Shown here piece after piece: positions 26,177 through 34,454 of a stretch of 55,682 nt of DNA. The DNA comes from an uncultured Sutterella sp. (GTDB lineage Bacteria > Pseudomonadota > Gammaproteobacteria > Burkholderiales > Burkholderiaceae_F). The position numbers and the translations under genes were made by a program. The stretch lies in the NCBI GenBank assembly GCA_900544255.1, contig UQUM01000013.1, forward strand, positions 1-55,682, in the 5' to 3' direction. The first letter of the stretch is position 1; every line of letters begins with the position of its first letter. Below the pieces are notes generated by a model that ran no database searches, had not been told where the DNA came from, and worked only from the letters and a program-made list of their open reading frames with translations.

Positions 26177-27361
26177 ATGGCGACGGATCTCACCGTGAAA
26201 CCGCGCGTCGTTTCGCGGTCGCCCTCAAGCGGCGCGGCGTGGCTTGCCGGCGAGGCGAGCGGCGACTATCTCGCGAGCCTCGTGCTTCCCACGCTTGAGG
26301 AGCGAATGGGGGGCGCCTTGCAGTTTGGCATCGGCGGCGAGAAGATGCTCGCGGCAGGGCTCTTTCCGTGGTATTCGAGCGAACGCCTCGCCGTGCGGGG
26401 TTACGTGGAAGTTCTCAAGAAACTTCCCGGGCTCCTGTGGCTGCGGCACCGCATGGTGAGCCGGCTAAAAACCCTGCATCCGCGGGTTTTTATCGGGGTG
26501 GATGCACCGGACTTCAATTTGTCGATTGAAACGGCGCTCCGACGTGAAGGCATTCCCGTCGTGCATTTTGTGTCGCCTTCCATTTGGGCGTGGCGCCCCG
26601 AGCGGATTGAGACGATCCGTAAGGCGGTCGATCACATGCTTTTGGTTTTCCCCTTTGAAGAGGAAATCTACAAAAAGGCAGGGATCCCGGCGACCTATAT
26701 CGGTCACCCCTTGGCGGGCATCATTCCGATGGAGCCTGATCCCCTCACGGCCCGGGCGGAACTCGGGATAGATCCTCATGGGGAACCCGTATTTGCGGTG
26801 CTCCCCGGGTCACGCGTGGACGAAGTAAAGGGTTGCGGCCCCATTTTCTTTAAGGCGTGCGTCTGTATCGTCAAACGCATCAAAGCCGGGTTCTTCGTGA
26901 TTCCTGCGATGGACGACGCGCGGCGGGCTCAGATTGAGAAAGTGGCGGCGGGATACCCGGAATTGACGGGACGCGTCAAGGTCGTCACAGGGCAGAGCCA
27001 CAAGGTTTTGGAAGCTTCCGACGGCGTGATGGTGGCTTCAGGCACGGCAGCTCTTGAGGCCGCGCTTTACAAAAAGCCGATGGTGGTGGGCTACGTCATG
27101 CCGGGATTGACGGCGCTTCTCATGAAAAAGAAGGGACTCATACCCTACGTGAGCCTCCCCAACATTCTGTCGGGGCGCATCGTGGTGCCGGAATTTCTGC
27201 AGTACTACTGCACGCCGGACGCGTTGGCGGCGCGCCTATTGGACGAAATAGCTCCCGAGCGGCGAGCCGAACTCACGACGCTCTTTACGGACATGCACCG
27301 GTCGCTTTTGCGGCCGACGGCCGATTTGGCAACGAACGCCATTCTTTCTGTGATGAAATAG
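26177..27361 (+). CDS. lpxB: lipid-A-disaccharide synthase
   Basis: This 394-residue GT19 glycosyltransferase joins UDP-2,3-diacylglucosamine and lipid X. Motifs include AGEASGDYLASLVLPTL near the N terminus, FVSPSIWAWRPERI, YIGHPLAG, AVLPGSRVDEVKG and MVASGTAALEAALYKKPMVVGY. It has a short extra N-terminal tail (about 20 residues) before the first conserved strand. It ends the fabZ-lpxA-lpxB run; an inverted repeat that may act as a terminator follows. Confidence 0.96.
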   Translation: MATDLTVKPRVVSRSPSSGAAWLAGEASGDYLASLVLPTLEERMGGALQFGIGGEKMLAAGLFPWYSSERLAVRGYVEVLKKLPGLLWLRHRMVSRLKTLHPRVFIGVDAPDFNLSIETALRREGIPVVHFVSPSIWAWRPERIETIRKAVDHMLLVFPFEEEIYKKAGIPATYIGHPLAGIIPMEPDPLTARAELGIDPHGEPVFAVLPGSRVDEVKGCGPIFFKACVCIVKRIKAGFFVIPAMDDARRAQIEKVAAGYPELTGRVKVVTGQSHKVLEASDGVMVASGTAALEAALYKKPMVVGYVMPGLTALLMKKKGLIPYVSLPNILSGRIVVPEFLQYYCTPDALAARLLDEIAPERRAELTTLFTDMHRSLLRPTADLATNAILSVMK

Positions 27362-27395
27362 TTTGGGATTTCCGGCAGGTTAAGAGAAACATCGG

Positions 27396-27421
27396 ATAAG
27401 GCCGCTAGAATGAGGCCTTAT
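27396..27421 (+). promoter_or_regulatory. inverted repeat enclosing a TAGAAT box before moaA
   Basis: ATAAGGCC (27396-27403) and GGCCTTAT (27414-27421) are perfect complements, and the 10-base centre contains TAGAAT (27406-27411). The element ends 22 bases before the moaA start. It could be an lpxB terminator (followed by TCTT), or an operator placed over the moaA -10 site. Confidence 0.5.
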
Positions 27422-27443
27422 TCTTAAAGAAGCGGTCCCCGTC

Positions 27444-28571
27444 ATGCCTGAAACCGTCATTCCCATTGCACTGGCTGCGCCGAATTCCGATGAGCGTCGG
27501 ACCGAAGTCCTGTCGCTGCCGGTTCCGGTAGCGGGGGCGATCCGTGAAGAGGGCGGCCGGATTCTTGATACTCGCGGGCGTCCTTTGCGCGATCTGCGCA
27601 TATCTGTCACTGATCAATGCAATTTCCGCTGCCGATACTGCATGCCTAAGGAAAAGTTCGGCTCGCGGCATAAGTTTTTGGCGCATACTGAACTTCTCAC
27701 CTTTGAAGAAATTCTCAAGGTGGCGAAGGCGTTTTCGGCGTTGGGGGTTGAAAAGATTCGCCTCACGGGCGGAGAGCCCCTTCTGCGGCGCCACATTGAA
27801 GAATTGGTGGCGAAATTAAAGGCGATTGAAACGCCGACGGGTAACCCCCTGGAAGTTGCGATGACGACGAACGCCGCCATTTTGGCACGTAAGGCGCAGG
27901 CGCTGAAGGCGGCCGGATTGGATCGCGTGACGGTGAGTCTCGATGCACTGACTGAAGACCTCTTTCAAGCCATCAACGACGTGGGGTTCCCGGCGTATGA
28001 GGTTCTGAAGGGGATCCACGCAGCCCGCGAAGCGGGACTTCCCGTCAAAGTGAATACGGTTGTGAAACGCGGCATGAACGAAGGGGAAATTCTTCCCTTG
28101 GCGAAAACGTTCCGCGGCACCGGGATAACGCTCCGTTTCATTGAATACATGGACGCGGGCACCGCCAACGGTTGGCGAATGGATGACGTGGTGCCTTCGT
28201 CTGAAATCGTGCGCCGGATTAATGAGGTGTGGCCCATTGCGCCGTCGGAGGCGTTGTACCGCGGGGAAGTGGCGGAGCGCTGGCATTATTTGGACGGCGC
28301 GGGTGAAGTCGGCTTCATCAGTTCCGTGACGCAGGCGTTTTGCCGCGACTGCACCCGTGCCCGACTCTCGGTGGAAGGGGGACTGTTTCTTTGCCTTTTT
28401 GCCGACCGGGGCTACGACATCCGTACGATGCTCCGCGGCGGGGCGACGACGGAAGAAATTCGGGATGCCGTGGCGCGCATCTGGACGAACCGCGACAATC
28501 ATTATTCCGAAATTCGGTCCGAAGCGACCACGAAGCGCGACCGCATCGAAATGCAATACATCGGCGGATGA
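27444..28571 (+). CDS. moaA: GTP 3',8-cyclase (molybdenum cofactor synthesis)
   Basis: This 375-residue radical-SAM enzyme starts molybdopterin synthesis from GTP. The SAM cluster motif is DQCNFRCRYCMPKEKFG; the C-terminal cluster motif includes FCRDCTRARLSVEGGLFLCLF, and the protein ends in the conserved Gly-Gly. A roughly 50-residue N-terminal extension precedes the usual start of homology (RPLRDLRISVTDQC). No other moa gene lies nearby. Confidence 0.95.
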   Translation: MPETVIPIALAAPNSDERRTEVLSLPVPVAGAIREEGGRILDTRGRPLRDLRISVTDQCNFRCRYCMPKEKFGSRHKFLAHTELLTFEEILKVAKAFSALGVEKIRLTGGEPLLRRHIEELVAKLKAIETPTGNPLEVAMTTNAAILARKAQALKAAGLDRVTVSLDALTEDLFQAINDVGFPAYEVLKGIHAAREAGLPVKVNTVVKRGMNEGEILPLAKTFRGTGITLRFIEYMDAGTANGWRMDDVVPSSEIVRRINEVWPIAPSEALYRGEVAERWHYLDGAGEVGFISSVTQAFCRDCTRARLSVEGGLFLCLFADRGYDIRTMLRGGATTEEIRDAVARIWTNRDNHYSEIRSEATTKRDRIEMQYIGG

Positions 28572-28590
28572 ATTCCGAAGGCACATGACG

Positions 28591-28626
28591 AAAAAACGCC
28601 CGGAAAACTCAAGGTCTTCCGGGCGT
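28591..28626 (-). terminator. Rho-independent terminator of mdh
   Basis: ACGCCCGGAA and TTCCGGGCGT form a 10-bp stem with an 11-base loop. On the minus strand it is followed by six T residues, so it terminates mdh; it may also act on convergent moaA. Confidence 0.85.
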
Positions 28627-28646
28627 CGGTGTCATTGCAGACGGGA

Positions 28647-29633
28647 TTATTTCAGCAACGGCGCCACGAGTTCCGCTTCGTGCGCGAGTTCAGCAACGGT
28701 CTTATCAAGCCGTTCACGGGCCTCACCCGTAAATTCCACGCCCTTTACGATTTCGTAGGTGCCGTCGCCCTTGCAGATGCAGGGAACGCCGCAGACGAGA
28801 CCTTCGGGAATACCGTAGTCGCCTGTGCTCGGCACGGCCATGGAAACCCATTCGCCGTTGGAACCGAGGAACCAGTTGCGCATATGGTCAATGGCGGCGG
28901 AGGCGGCAGAGGCGGCAGAGCTCGCGCCGCGCGCTTCGATGATGGCACCGCCGCGCTTACTCACGGTCGGAATGAAGTAATCGTGGTACCAGGCGTCGTC
29001 CACCAGTTCTTCGGCCTTTTCGCCGTCGATCGTGCAGGCGCGGATGTCCGGGTACATCGTATTGGAGTGATTGCCCCAGATCGCCATCTTGTGCATCGTA
29101 GCAACGGACTTGCCGGTCTTTTCCGCGAGCTGCGAAAGAGCGCGGTTGTGGTCAAGGCGCACGAGGGCGGAGAAGCACTTCGGATCCAAATCGGGCGCCG
29201 ACTTCATCGCGATGTAGGCATTCGTGTTGCAGGGGTTGCCGACGACGAGCACCTTGACGTTGCGGGAAGCCGATTCGTTGAGAGCTTTCCCCTGCACGGT
29301 GAAGATTTGACCGTTGGCAGAGAGAAGTTCGCTGCGATCCATCCCTTTCGTGCGGGGACGTGCGCCGATGAGGAACACGGCTTCGGCGTCGCGAAACGCT
29401 TCGACAGGGTCATCGGTCGCCTTCATTTCCGCGAGCAGCGGGAAAGCGCAGTCCGAAAGTTCCATCATGACGCCCTTCAAGCGCTGGCGACTTTCCGGAG
29501 TCGCACGTTCCAGAAGCGACAACGCGACGGGCTGATCCGGTCCGAACAGGTCACCCGCAGCAATGCGGAAGAGAATCGAATAACCGATCTGGCCGGCAGG
29601 GCCAGTCACGGCAACGCGGATGGGTTTCTTCAT
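28647..29633 (-). CDS. mdh: malate dehydrogenase
   Basis: The 328-residue enzyme interconverts malate and oxaloacetate with NAD. The nucleotide fold is GPAGQIGYSILFRIA, with VLVVGNPCNTNAYIA and the catalytic His in IWGNHSNTMYPD; substrate arginines are in GARPRTKGMDRSELL and LVRLDHNRA. The ~328-residue length and motif set are those of the LDH/MDH subgroup common in betaproteobacteria. It is monocistronic, with a ~200-base leader region upstream. Confidence 0.97.
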   Translation of the reverse strand: MKKPIRVAVTGPAGQIGYSILFRIAAGDLFGPDQPVALSLLERATPESRQRLKGVMMELSDCAFPLLAEMKATDDPVEAFRDAEAVFLIGARPRTKGMDRSELLSANGQIFTVQGKALNESASRNVKVLVVGNPCNTNAYIAMKSAPDLDPKCFSALVRLDHNRALSQLAEKTGKSVATMHKMAIWGNHSNTMYPDIRACTIDGEKAEELVDDAWYHDYFIPTVSKRGGAIIEARGASSAASAASAAIDHMRNWFLGSNGEWVSMAVPSTGDYGIPEGLVCGVPCICKGDGTYEIVKGVEFTGEARERLDKTVAELAHEAELVAPLLK

Positions 29634-29804
29634 TTGTAAAGTCCCTTTGTTTTGTCTGAAGCGTGCCTCAAGCAGCCGGAGGAAGAGGCCTTTTGTGAGG
29701 CGGTTGGTTATTTTGATTTCACGGCGTAAGACGAACGTCCCACTACGTGAAGCCGATCGTAGACGCCAGGCTATAACTTCTTACCTATAGCTGGGCACCA
29801 AACC

Positions 29805-29834
29805 CAAAAAACACCCGACGAAAACCGCGGGTGT
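29805..29834 (-). terminator. Rho-independent terminator of ppsR
   Basis: On the minus strand ACACCCG and CGGGTGT form a stem with a 10-base loop followed by TTTTTT. It begins 12 bases after the ppsR stop codon. Confidence 0.8.
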
Positions 29835-29845
29835 CGTTAGGAAGA

Positions 29846-30694
29846 TCAGTTGTTCCCGAGTTTCTCCAAATGTTGTTTGGCGATGATGGTGGCGGCAATT
29901 TCTTCAATGGATTTCGTCGTGGAGTTGAGCCATTCGATTCCGTTGCGGCGCATCAGCTCTTCGGCATCTTCGATTTCCTTGCGGCAGTTTTCAATGCTCG
30001 CGTAATGAGACCCCGGACGGCGTTCGTTGCGGATTTCGGAGAGGCGCTCGGGTTTAATGGAAAGCCCGAACAGTTTGTCTCGCAAGGGTTCAAGCGCGGG
30101 CGGCAGTTCGCCGCGGTCGAAGTCTTCGGGGATGAGAGGGTAGTTTGCGACCTTGATTCCGAACTGCATGGCCAAAAACAGGCTCGTCGGGGTTTTGCCG
30201 GAACGGGAGACCCCCACCAAAATCACTTCGGCCTGATCAAGCCCGCGGTTCGTCTGACCGTCGTCGTGCGTCAAGGTATAGTCGATGGCGGCAATGCGCT
30301 TGTTGTAGCGTTCTTCGTTGCGGATTTTGTGGGTGGCGCCCACGGTGTGGGTACTCTTCATGCCGAGTTCGCGTTCCATCGGGCCCACGAAGGAGCGGAA
30401 GAGTTCCACTTGAAAGCCCGGAGCCGTCTTTAAGAATTCTTTGGAAATCTCGGGGTCGACGAAAGTGGAGAATACGAGCGGCCGAACGCCGGTCTCGTTC
30501 AAGGTGCGCTCAATGCGCTTTGCGACCTGATGCGCCTTTTCCGGCGTGTCGATGAAGGGAATGCGCTGCTGGTCGTAGACGAGATCGGGGAACTGGGTCA
30601 TGACGGAATGCGCGAGCGTTTCGGCCGTGATGGCCGTTCCGTCGCTTACAATGAAGACGGGACGCCAGTTTTTGTCGTGCTGCTGTTCAGACAT
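29846..30694 (-). CDS. ppsR: phosphoenolpyruvate synthase regulatory protein (DUF299)
   Basis: The 282-residue protein is a bifunctional kinase/pyrophosphorylase that switches PEP synthase off and on by phosphorylating an active-site threonine. The family signature FIVSDGTAITAETLAHSV opens the protein and the nucleotide loop is VGVSRSGKTPTSLFLA. A conserved HDDGQ lies between them. It is divergent from ppsA, its target, the standard arrangement. Confidence 0.95.
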   Translation of the reverse strand: MSEQQHDKNWRPVFIVSDGTAITAETLAHSVMTQFPDLVYDQQRIPFIDTPEKAHQVAKRIERTLNETGVRPLVFSTFVDPEISKEFLKTAPGFQVELFRSFVGPMERELGMKSTHTVGATHKIRNEERYNKRIAAIDYTLTHDDGQTNRGLDQAEVILVGVSRSGKTPTSLFLAMQFGIKVANYPLIPEDFDRGELPPALEPLRDKLFGLSIKPERLSEIRNERRPGSHYASIENCRKEIEDAEELMRRNGIEWLNSTTKSIEEIAATIIAKQHLEKLGNN

Positions 30695-30879
30695 AGTCTC
30701 TCTGCCGCAAATAAAGGATACAAACCGCTAATTGTAGGTGAGAAGCGGCTTTTTCGGCACAGAGGTCGTGAAATATGACAAGATAATATCCGCGTTTTTA
30801 CCAATATGTACGAAATACCGACCGCGGAAGCCCCGAGGGCGCGGGAAGTAGCTTAAACTTGGCAGGATTTTTCATAAAG

Positions 30880-30960
30880 AGCCGGTTCTGCGACCGGCTT
30901 TCGGTGTTTCTTTTTTAAAAAGGAAACACCGGCGGGGTGTCCCCCCTTTATTTTTTTTAC
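30880..30960 (+). promoter_or_regulatory. ppsA leader with three tandem hairpins (candidate attenuator)
   Basis: Three stems follow one another. AGCCGGT/ACCGGCT spans 30880-30899. A nearly perfect 28-base palindrome spans 30903-30930 (GGTGTTTC to GAAACACC, with T and A runs at the centre). GGGG-TGT-CCCC spans 30934-30944 and runs into CCTTTATTTTTTTT, a terminator shape. The T run ends about 30 bases before the ppsA ATG. The layout suggests conditional termination in the leader, or an unrelated terminator followed by a very short promoter region. Confidence 0.55.
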
Positions 30961-30988
30961 ATGTTTCGTTTCATAGAACGAGGATCAA

Positions 30989-33373
30989 ATGGTTCAAGGC
31001 CGTTATGTTTTTCCCTTCAGCCAGCTGCGCATGACTGACGTTGACCGCGTCGGCGGCAAGAATGCGTCTCTGGGCGAACTTCTCAGCCAGCTCACGTCGG
31101 CGGGTATCCGTGTGCCCGACGGCTTCGCGACGACGGCTGAAGCGTTCCGGCTTTTCATTAAGGAAAGCGGTCTTGAAACGCGTATCGCCAAGCGTCTCGA
31201 AGGTCTTGACGTTGAAGACGTGCATGCGCTTGCCGAAGCCGGTGCCGAAATCCGCCGTTGGGTGGAAGAAGCGCCCTTCCCTGCGGAACTCGAAAAAGAA
31301 ATTCGTGAGTTCTACGATTGGTTGAAGGACGGTCAGGAAGAAATCTCGGTCGCCGTGCGTTCGTCCGCGACCGCAGAAGACCTGCCGGACGCCTCCTTTG
31401 CCGGCCAGCAGGAAACGTACCTCAATGTGGTGGGGATCGATCAGGTTCTCTCCCGCATGAAGGAAGTGTTTGCGTCGCTTTACAACGACCGTGCCATCAG
31501 CTACCGCGTTCACAAGGGCTTTACGCACATGGAAGTGGCCTTGTCCGCCGGCGTGCAGCGTATGTGCCGTTCGGACAAGGGTGCCGCGGGCGTGATGTTC
31601 ACGCTTGATACGGAAAGCGGCTTTGATCAGGTCGTCTTCGTCACGGCGAGCTACGGGCTCGGTGAAACTGTGGTGCAGGGCGCCGTGAATCCCGATGAAT
31701 TTTTCGTCTTCAAGCCCGCTCTCGCCGCCGGCAAGTACCCGATCGTGCGTCGCAACCTGGGCAGCAAGCTGATCAAGATGGAATTTGATCCGGATAAGGC
31801 TTCCGGCCGCTCCGTGCGTACCGTGGACGTCGATCCGGAAGACCGCCGCAAGTTTGCTCTGACGGACGAAGACGTCATTGAACTTGCGAAGTTTGCGACC
31901 ATCATTGAAAAGCACTACGGCCGTCCCATGGACATCGAATGGGGCAAGGACGGTATCGACGGCAAGATCTATATTCTGCAGGCCCGTCCCGAAACCGTGA
32001 AGAGCCGTCAGAATTCGAGCGACGTGCAGCAGAAGTTCACCCTCAAGACCCGCGGCAAGGTGCTCGCCGAAGGCCGCGCCATCGGTCAGAAGATCGGTGC
32101 GGGCCCTGTGCGCATCGTGGCCGACGCTTCCGAAATGGACCGCGTTCAGAAGGGGGACGTCCTTGTTACCGACATGACTGACCCCAACTGGGAACCGGTG
32201 ATGAAGAAGGCGTCTGCCATTGTGACGAACCGCGGCGGCCGTACCTGCCACGCGGCCATTATTGCCCGCGAACTCGGTATTCCTGCCGTCGTGGGTTGCG
32301 GTGACGCCACTGAAAGCCTCGAAGAAAATTCGCCGGTGACGGTGAGCTGCGCCGAAGGCGATACGGGCCACATTTACAGCGGCATTCAGGACTTCACCGT
32401 GGACGAAGTGCGCCGCGGTGCCCTTCCTGAAGTGCCCGTAAAGATCATGATGAACATCGGCAATCCGCAGTTGGCCTTTGACTTCTGCCAGATTCCGAAC
32501 AAGGGCGTGGGTTTGGCCCGCCTCGAATTCATCATCAACAACAACATCGGCGTGCATCCGAAGCTCTGCCTCGAATATCCGAACATCCCGAGCGAAATGC
32601 GCGACAAGCTCGACCGCATCACGGCGGGCTACAAGGATCCGGTCGATTTCTACGTGAGTAAGATCGCCGAAGGCGTGGCGACGATTGCCTGCGCCTTCTA
32701 CCCGAAGAAGGTGATCGTGCGCATGTCCGACTTCAAGAGCAACGAATACCGCAAGTTGACGGGCGGCGCGCTCTACGAGCCCGAGGAAGAAAATCCCATG
32801 CTGGGCTTCCGCGGTGCCTCCCGCTACATCGCTCACAGCTTCGCGGACTGCTTCGAACTCGAATGCCGTGCCATGAAGCGCGTGCGCGATGAAATGGGGC
32901 TCACCAACGTGGAACTCATGCTGCCGTTCGTCCGTACCATCAACGAAATCGAACAGTGCGTGGCGCTTCTTGAGAAGAACGGTCTGAAGCGCGGTGAAAA
33001 CGGACTTCGCCTCAACATGATGTGCGAAATTCCGTCGAACGCCTTGTTGGCGGACGAATTCCTCAACTACGTGGACGGCTTCTCCATCGGTTCCAACGAC
33101 CTGACACAGCTCACGTTGGGTCTTGACCGTGACTCCGGTCTCGTAGCTCAGAGCTTTGACGAACGCAACGCGGCCGTGAAGAAACTCCTGTCGATGGCGA
33201 TCAAGACCTGCACGGCCCGCGGTAAGTACGTGGGTATCTGCGGACAGGGCCCCTCGGATCACGCGGACTTTGCGGCTTGGCTGATGGAAGAAGGCATCGA
33301 ATCCATCTCGCTCAACCCCGATACGGTGGTTGACACCTGGCGTCGTCTGGCGAAGGTCGCTGAAGCGAAGTAA
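30989..33373 (+). CDS. ppsA: phosphoenolpyruvate synthase
   Basis: The 794-residue enzyme makes PEP from pyruvate and ATP for gluconeogenesis. The N-terminal ATP-grasp half holds VAVRSSATAEDLPDASFAGQ. The swivelling phosphohistidine domain has TNRGGRTCHAAIIARELG with the phosphorylated His and regulatory Thr. The C-terminal PEP/pyruvate barrel carries VELMLPFVRT and the late GICGQGPSDH. The length is typical. Codon use is strongly biased, as expected for an abundant protein. ppsR is divergent. Confidence 0.97.
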   Translation: MVQGRYVFPFSQLRMTDVDRVGGKNASLGELLSQLTSAGIRVPDGFATTAEAFRLFIKESGLETRIAKRLEGLDVEDVHALAEAGAEIRRWVEEAPFPAELEKEIREFYDWLKDGQEEISVAVRSSATAEDLPDASFAGQQETYLNVVGIDQVLSRMKEVFASLYNDRAISYRVHKGFTHMEVALSAGVQRMCRSDKGAAGVMFTLDTESGFDQVVFVTASYGLGETVVQGAVNPDEFFVFKPALAAGKYPIVRRNLGSKLIKMEFDPDKASGRSVRTVDVDPEDRRKFALTDEDVIELAKFATIIEKHYGRPMDIEWGKDGIDGKIYILQARPETVKSRQNSSDVQQKFTLKTRGKVLAEGRAIGQKIGAGPVRIVADASEMDRVQKGDVLVTDMTDPNWEPVMKKASAIVTNRGGRTCHAAIIARELGIPAVVGCGDATESLEENSPVTVSCAEGDTGHIYSGIQDFTVDEVRRGALPEVPVKIMMNIGNPQLAFDFCQIPNKGVGLARLEFIINNNIGVHPKLCLEYPNIPSEMRDKLDRITAGYKDPVDFYVSKIAEGVATIACAFYPKKVIVRMSDFKSNEYRKLTGGALYEPEEENPMLGFRGASRYIAHSFADCFELECRAMKRVRDEMGLTNVELMLPFVRTINEIEQCVALLEKNGLKRGENGLRLNMMCEIPSNALLADEFLNYVDGFSIGSNDLTQLTLGLDRDSGLVAQSFDERNAAVKKLLSMAIKTCTARGKYVGICGQGPSDHADFAAWLMEEGIESISLNPDTVVDTWRRLAKVAEAK

Positions 33374-33392
33374 TTCGCCCTGAGCGAACTTG

Positions 33393-33442
33393 AAACCCGG
33401 TCAAAACGCTGACACAATCGGCGTTTCGGCCGGGTTTTTCTT
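33393..33442 (+). terminator. Rho-independent terminator of ppsA
   Basis: AAACCCGG (33393-33400) pairs with CCGGGTTT (33430-33437); an inner stem AACGC/GCGTT lies within the loop, and a T-rich run follows. Confidence 0.8.
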
Positions 33443-33451
33443 TGGACAAAA

Positions 33452-33715
33452 ATGGATATTCGAAACGACGACGTGGATCGTGTGATGCAGGCGCTGCCCC
33501 CTCAGGCGCGGATCGCGCTTGACGTCCTTTCCGAAACGCAGAAGCGCCCTGTGGAAGACGTGCTGCGGGATGAAATCGCAAAATACATCGAGGGGCGGCT
33601 TCCTGCCGTTGATATCGACGGCGCTATGAATGCCCTCAAGGCAACGGCGTATCAGGCGGGGTTCCTGATCGGACGCCTGAGAAAGTTTTCTCGGGAATTC
33701 GGGGATGAGAGCTGA
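33452..33715 (+). CDS. small hypothetical protein
   Basis: The 87-residue reading frame begins MDIRNDDVDRVMQALPPQ and is predicted largely helical and charged, with no signal or membrane segment. I do not recognise a family. It starts 10 bases after the ppsA terminator T run and ends 3 bases before the convergent TenA-like gene. Third-position GC matches the surroundings, supporting real coding. Confidence 0.55.
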   Translation: MDIRNDDVDRVMQALPPQARIALDVLSETQKRPVEDVLRDEIAKYIEGRLPAVDIDGAMNALKATAYQAGFLIGRLRKFSREFGDES

Positions 33716-33718
33716 CCG

Positions 33719-34441
33719 TCAAGCTTCGAGTTTGACGGCGGCGTCCCAAAGTGCGGCTTCAAATTTCACGGATGAGAGAAAAGCGTCGGTGGCTCGTCTC
33801 CGGGTTTTGGCGTCCTGAGCCGCTAGGCGATCGGCGAGCGCTACGGCAGCGTTGACCGTTTTTGCGTAGGCCGGATCACCGTACCCGTCAAGCCAGGCGG
33901 CGTAGGGCGAATCCGGCTTTTTGTTGGCAGAGACAAAGCGGCCGACTTCACCGTAAACCCAGAAGCAGGGCAGAAGAGTCGCCCAGGCGACCGACACGGG
34001 GGCTTTGGCAGCATTTTCCGCTTCCCACTCGATGTAGCGCCGTGTGGTAGGCCGCACCGCGCGATAGCGATCTGTGTCGCGGTGTTGGGCGGAGGACTTG
34101 ATGACTTCGGAAGTCCAGCGATAGGTAGCAGACGTTTCCTTCGCCCAGGCAAGGACTTGTTTCCGATCGTCTTTATCGGTGAGTCTGGGTGCCAACTTCA
34201 TGAGACTTTTTTCGTAGCCCGCCAGGTAATTGAGGTTCTGGCAGAGGTACCAGAGAAACGATTCTTGCGGCAGGGTGCCTTCAATGAGTCCCGTGACGAA
34301 GGGATGGTGAGTCAGTGCCTCGATGTCCTTGGCCGCGAGCGGAAAAGCTTCTTCGTGCCACTGAAGGTAGGCAAAGGTAGGGAGCGTGGGAGCCGCGAGC
34401 GTAAGGGCGGCAAACTGCAGCAACAAACGGCGAGAGATCAT
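33719..34441 (-). CDS. exported TenA/thiaminase-II-fold protein
   Basis: The 240-residue protein has the TenA helical fold: WHEEAFPLAAKDIEALTHHPF, the active-site-cysteine helix ATLLPCFWVYGEVG, a tyrosine in TTRRYIEWEAE, and the C-terminal glutamate in FEAALWDAA. TenA normally hydrolyses thiamine or aminopyrimidine breakdown products in the cytoplasm. This one begins MISRRLLLQFAALTLAAP, a twin-arginine-like signal with a hydrophobic core ending near residue 24, so export is predicted. The pyrimidine-binding Asp usually in Q-D-x-x-Y-L appears as N (CQNLNYL), so activity may differ. It lies 13 bases downstream of a transporter gene, probably in one operon. Confidence 0.8.
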   Translation of the reverse strand: MISRRLLLQFAALTLAAPTLPTFAYLQWHEEAFPLAAKDIEALTHHPFVTGLIEGTLPQESFLWYLCQNLNYLAGYEKSLMKLAPRLTDKDDRKQVLAWAKETSATYRWTSEVIKSSAQHRDTDRYRAVRPTTRRYIEWEAENAAKAPVSVAWATLLPCFWVYGEVGRFVSANKKPDSPYAAWLDGYGDPAYAKTVNAAVALADRLAAQDAKTRRRATDAFLSSVKFEAALWDAAVKLEA

Positions 34442-34454
34442 GGGGCGGAAACCA

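Noticed and set aside
30971..33262. Very long minus-strand frame opposite ppsA
   Set aside because: ppsA is certain, and strong codon bias at high GC opens the antisense frame; the product has no recognisable domains.
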